DNA of 64,000 nt from Cichorium intybus (taxonomy: Eukaryota; Streptophyta; Magnoliopsida; Asterales; Asteraceae): contig CM042012.1 in the NCBI GenBank assembly GCA_023525715.1, positions 41,459,528 through 41,523,527 of the forward strand, written 5' to 3'. The notes under the pieces were generated by a model that was given only the letters and a program-made list of their open reading frames with translations, was not told the DNA's origin and made no database searches. The position numbers and the translations under genes are program-made. Of this stretch, positions 63,901-64,000 are shown piece after piece (positions within the stretch are counted from its first letter, which is position 1; each line of letters starts with the position of its first letter).

Positions 63901-64000
63901 TAAAATTTCCATGGAGATGAACTTCGCAGTACAAGCCCTAATTTTTCTTGTTTGAATACAGGTGTGGTTGTCATTTAATCTTTTCACTGACCAATAATCA

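Overview
This is a window of plant nuclear DNA, most likely from a eudicot. The evidence is long AT-rich intergenic stretches, plant-type Ty1/copia and Ty3/gypsy retrotransposons (Athila, Reina and Tekay types), Mutator-like, hAT-like and Helitron-like DNA elements, long pure (TA)n tracts, and one intact plant gene. That gene is a CBF/DREB1-type AP2/ERF transcription factor on the minus strand at 9835-10479. Asteraceae-like element sequences make an asterid plausible, but the sequence alone does not prove it. Nearly everything else is mobile DNA or its remains.

Layout. 1-5681: a non-autonomous Athila-type element, minus strand, cut by the window edge. 6855-9229: a short non-autonomous copia element with perfect AAGAC target duplications. 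9835-10479: the CBF gene. About 12050-14100: a decayed copia relic. 14168-24545: copy A of an unidentified repeat ('RU'), interrupted by a possible hAT-like element that holds a nearly intact Reina chromovirus (17352-22612), and by a miniature copia derivative (23405-24391). 25197-26494: a Mutator-type foldback element with 9-bp target duplications. 29360-29600: a gypsy gag fragment. 29909-63370: copy B of RU, spread over 33 kb by nested insertions. These are an 8.8-kb Mutator-like element (30326-39128), a Helitron-like cluster (39466-43791), another Helitron-like element (44659-46537), and a copia element (46644-63210) that itself carries a 9.8-kb Tekay chromovirus (48125-57971). 63528-63900: a Mutator transposase fragment.

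The most unusual object lies inside the 30326-39128 element. It is an LTR element (30771-37898) with a 5.6-kb non-coding interior packed with short perfect hairpins. Four of these form a family of 55-76-nt stem-loops: the apical 22 nt are almost invariant, while the stems differ in sequence and still pair. This looks like a conserved structured RNA of a large non-autonomous retrotransposon. No link to a described RNA family could be made from sequence alone.

The retroelement genes work as gag-protease-integrase-reverse transcriptase-RNase H cassettes (copia order) or gag-protease-RT-RNase H-integrase-chromodomain cassettes (gypsy order). All carry stops, frameshifts or deletions. No tRNA, rRNA, CRISPR array or prokaryotic feature was seen.
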